Shown piece by piece: positions 6,576 through 6,903 of a DNA stretch of 6,903 nucleotides. The notes beneath the pieces were generated by a model that worked only from the letters and a program-made list of their open reading frames with translations, was not told the origin of the DNA and made no database searches. The stretch is from an uncultured Plesiomonas sp. (GTDB lineage Bacteria; Pseudomonadota; Gammaproteobacteria; Enterobacterales; CAMTGL01). The stretch is from NCBI GenBank assembly GCA_947071955.1, contig CAMTGL010000111.1, forward strand, positions 1 to 6,903. Reading direction: 5' to 3'. Both the position numbers and the translations under genes were made by a program. Numbering within the stretch: the first letter of the stretch is position 1; each line of letters opens with the position of its first letter.

Positions 6576-6609
6576 AAAAAAGAGGCCATCATTGATGGCC
6601 TCTTTTTTT
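6576..6609. terminator. Bidirectional rho-independent terminator
   Basis: AGAGGCCATC (6581-6590) pairs perfectly with GATGGCCTCT (6594-6603) around the loop ATT. The stem extends through a flanking A run (6576-6580) and T run (6604-6609), giving a T tract on either strand. It sits between two convergent genes, 84 bp after the aminotransferase stop and 45 bp beyond the dcuC stop, and should serve both. Confidence 0.92.
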
Positions 6610-6653
6610 AAGATTTACGTTCCGTGCTGAAATAAACCTAAATAACCATAATA

Positions 6654-6903
6654 TTAGACCGGCACCATAATCTCAGTTGCCAAAATAACGACAACTAAAC
6701 CAACAAATACAGGTACAGAAGTGCGCTTAACCACTTCAAACGGAGAGAGTTTAGCCATACCTGAGGTGGCAACAACAACACCGGATACCGGTGAAATTGT
6801 GCGGCCTAAATTAGACGCTTGCAGCATAGGAATAATTAAAAATGCCGGGTTGATACCCATTTGCCCAGCCAATTTTGGGATCAGTTCCACAAAGGCATAA
6901 AAA
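6654..6903 (-). CDS. dcuC: C4-dicarboxylate transporter DcuC, C-terminal fragment (cut by window edge)
   Basis: The last 83 or so residues of an inner-membrane carrier are visible; the frame stays open to the window edge, so the start lies outside. The segment contains FVELIPKLAG, the conserved PMLQASNLGRTISPVSGVVV stretch, SGMAKLSPFEVVKR and a final hydrophobic helix (VFVGLVVVILATEI). This is the C-terminal pattern of the DcuC family. DcuC moves fumarate, malate, aspartate and succinate, working mainly as a succinate exporter during fermentation in E. coli. The stop at 6654-6656 is followed by the shared terminator. A GTG at 6890 is an internal valine codon and not a start. Family assignment is good; which DcuC paralogue it is cannot be told from this fragment. 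Confidence 0.85.
   Translation of the reverse strand, partial: FYAFVELIPKLAGQMGINPAFLIIPMLQASNLGRTISPVSGVVVATSGMAKLSPFEVVKRTSVPVFVGLVVVILATEIMVPV

Overview
The window looks like a chromosomal segment from an enterobacterium (Enterobacterales, plausibly Yersinia or a near relative). The tRNA-Ala(GGC) appears identical, as I remember it, to the E. coli alaW/alaX sequence. The hemolysin III protein is very close to E. coli TrhA (YqfA), and the chitinase core is close to Serratia marcescens ChiA. Base composition is moderate and fairly even across the genes. The genus assignment is inference; no marker in the window fixes it.

Left part (1-411, minus strand): a tandem pair of alanine tRNA genes, the downstream one cut by the window edge. 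They are driven by a near-consensus promoter (TTGACA, 17 bp, TATTAT) with a GC-rich discriminator. A strong minus-strand terminator at 374-411 separates them from the chitinase gene. Middle (524-3220, minus): an 898-residue secreted ChiA-type family 18 chitinase. Its full catalytic core is followed by two PKD/Ig-like modules and two C-terminal chitin-binding modules. A 472-bp gene-free stretch (3221-3692) lies upstream of it, with a probable terminator and a cluster of short palindromes.

Next (3693-4968, minus): trhA (hemolysin III family membrane protein), preceded by a DinB-superfamily metalloprotein gene with its own well-formed promoter. Right part: a divergent plus-strand gene (5275-6492) for an acetylornithine/succinyldiaminopimelate-type aminotransferase. 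Two tandem ARG-box-like sites, exactly 3 bp apart, sit over its candidate -35 region and suggest ArgR control. A bidirectional terminator (6576-6609) separates it from the convergent C-terminal part of a dcuC-like C4-dicarboxylate carrier gene that runs off the right edge.

The genes do not form one pathway. This is a mosaic of independent transcription units: extracellular chitin use, membrane homeostasis, an orphan DinB-fold protein, arginine/lysine-related transamination and anaerobic dicarboxylate transport. I found no CRISPR array, insertion sequence, phage gene or defence system, and no convincing undescribed system. The most rewarding points are the ArgR-type control of the stand-alone aminotransferase and the extended architecture of the chitinase.
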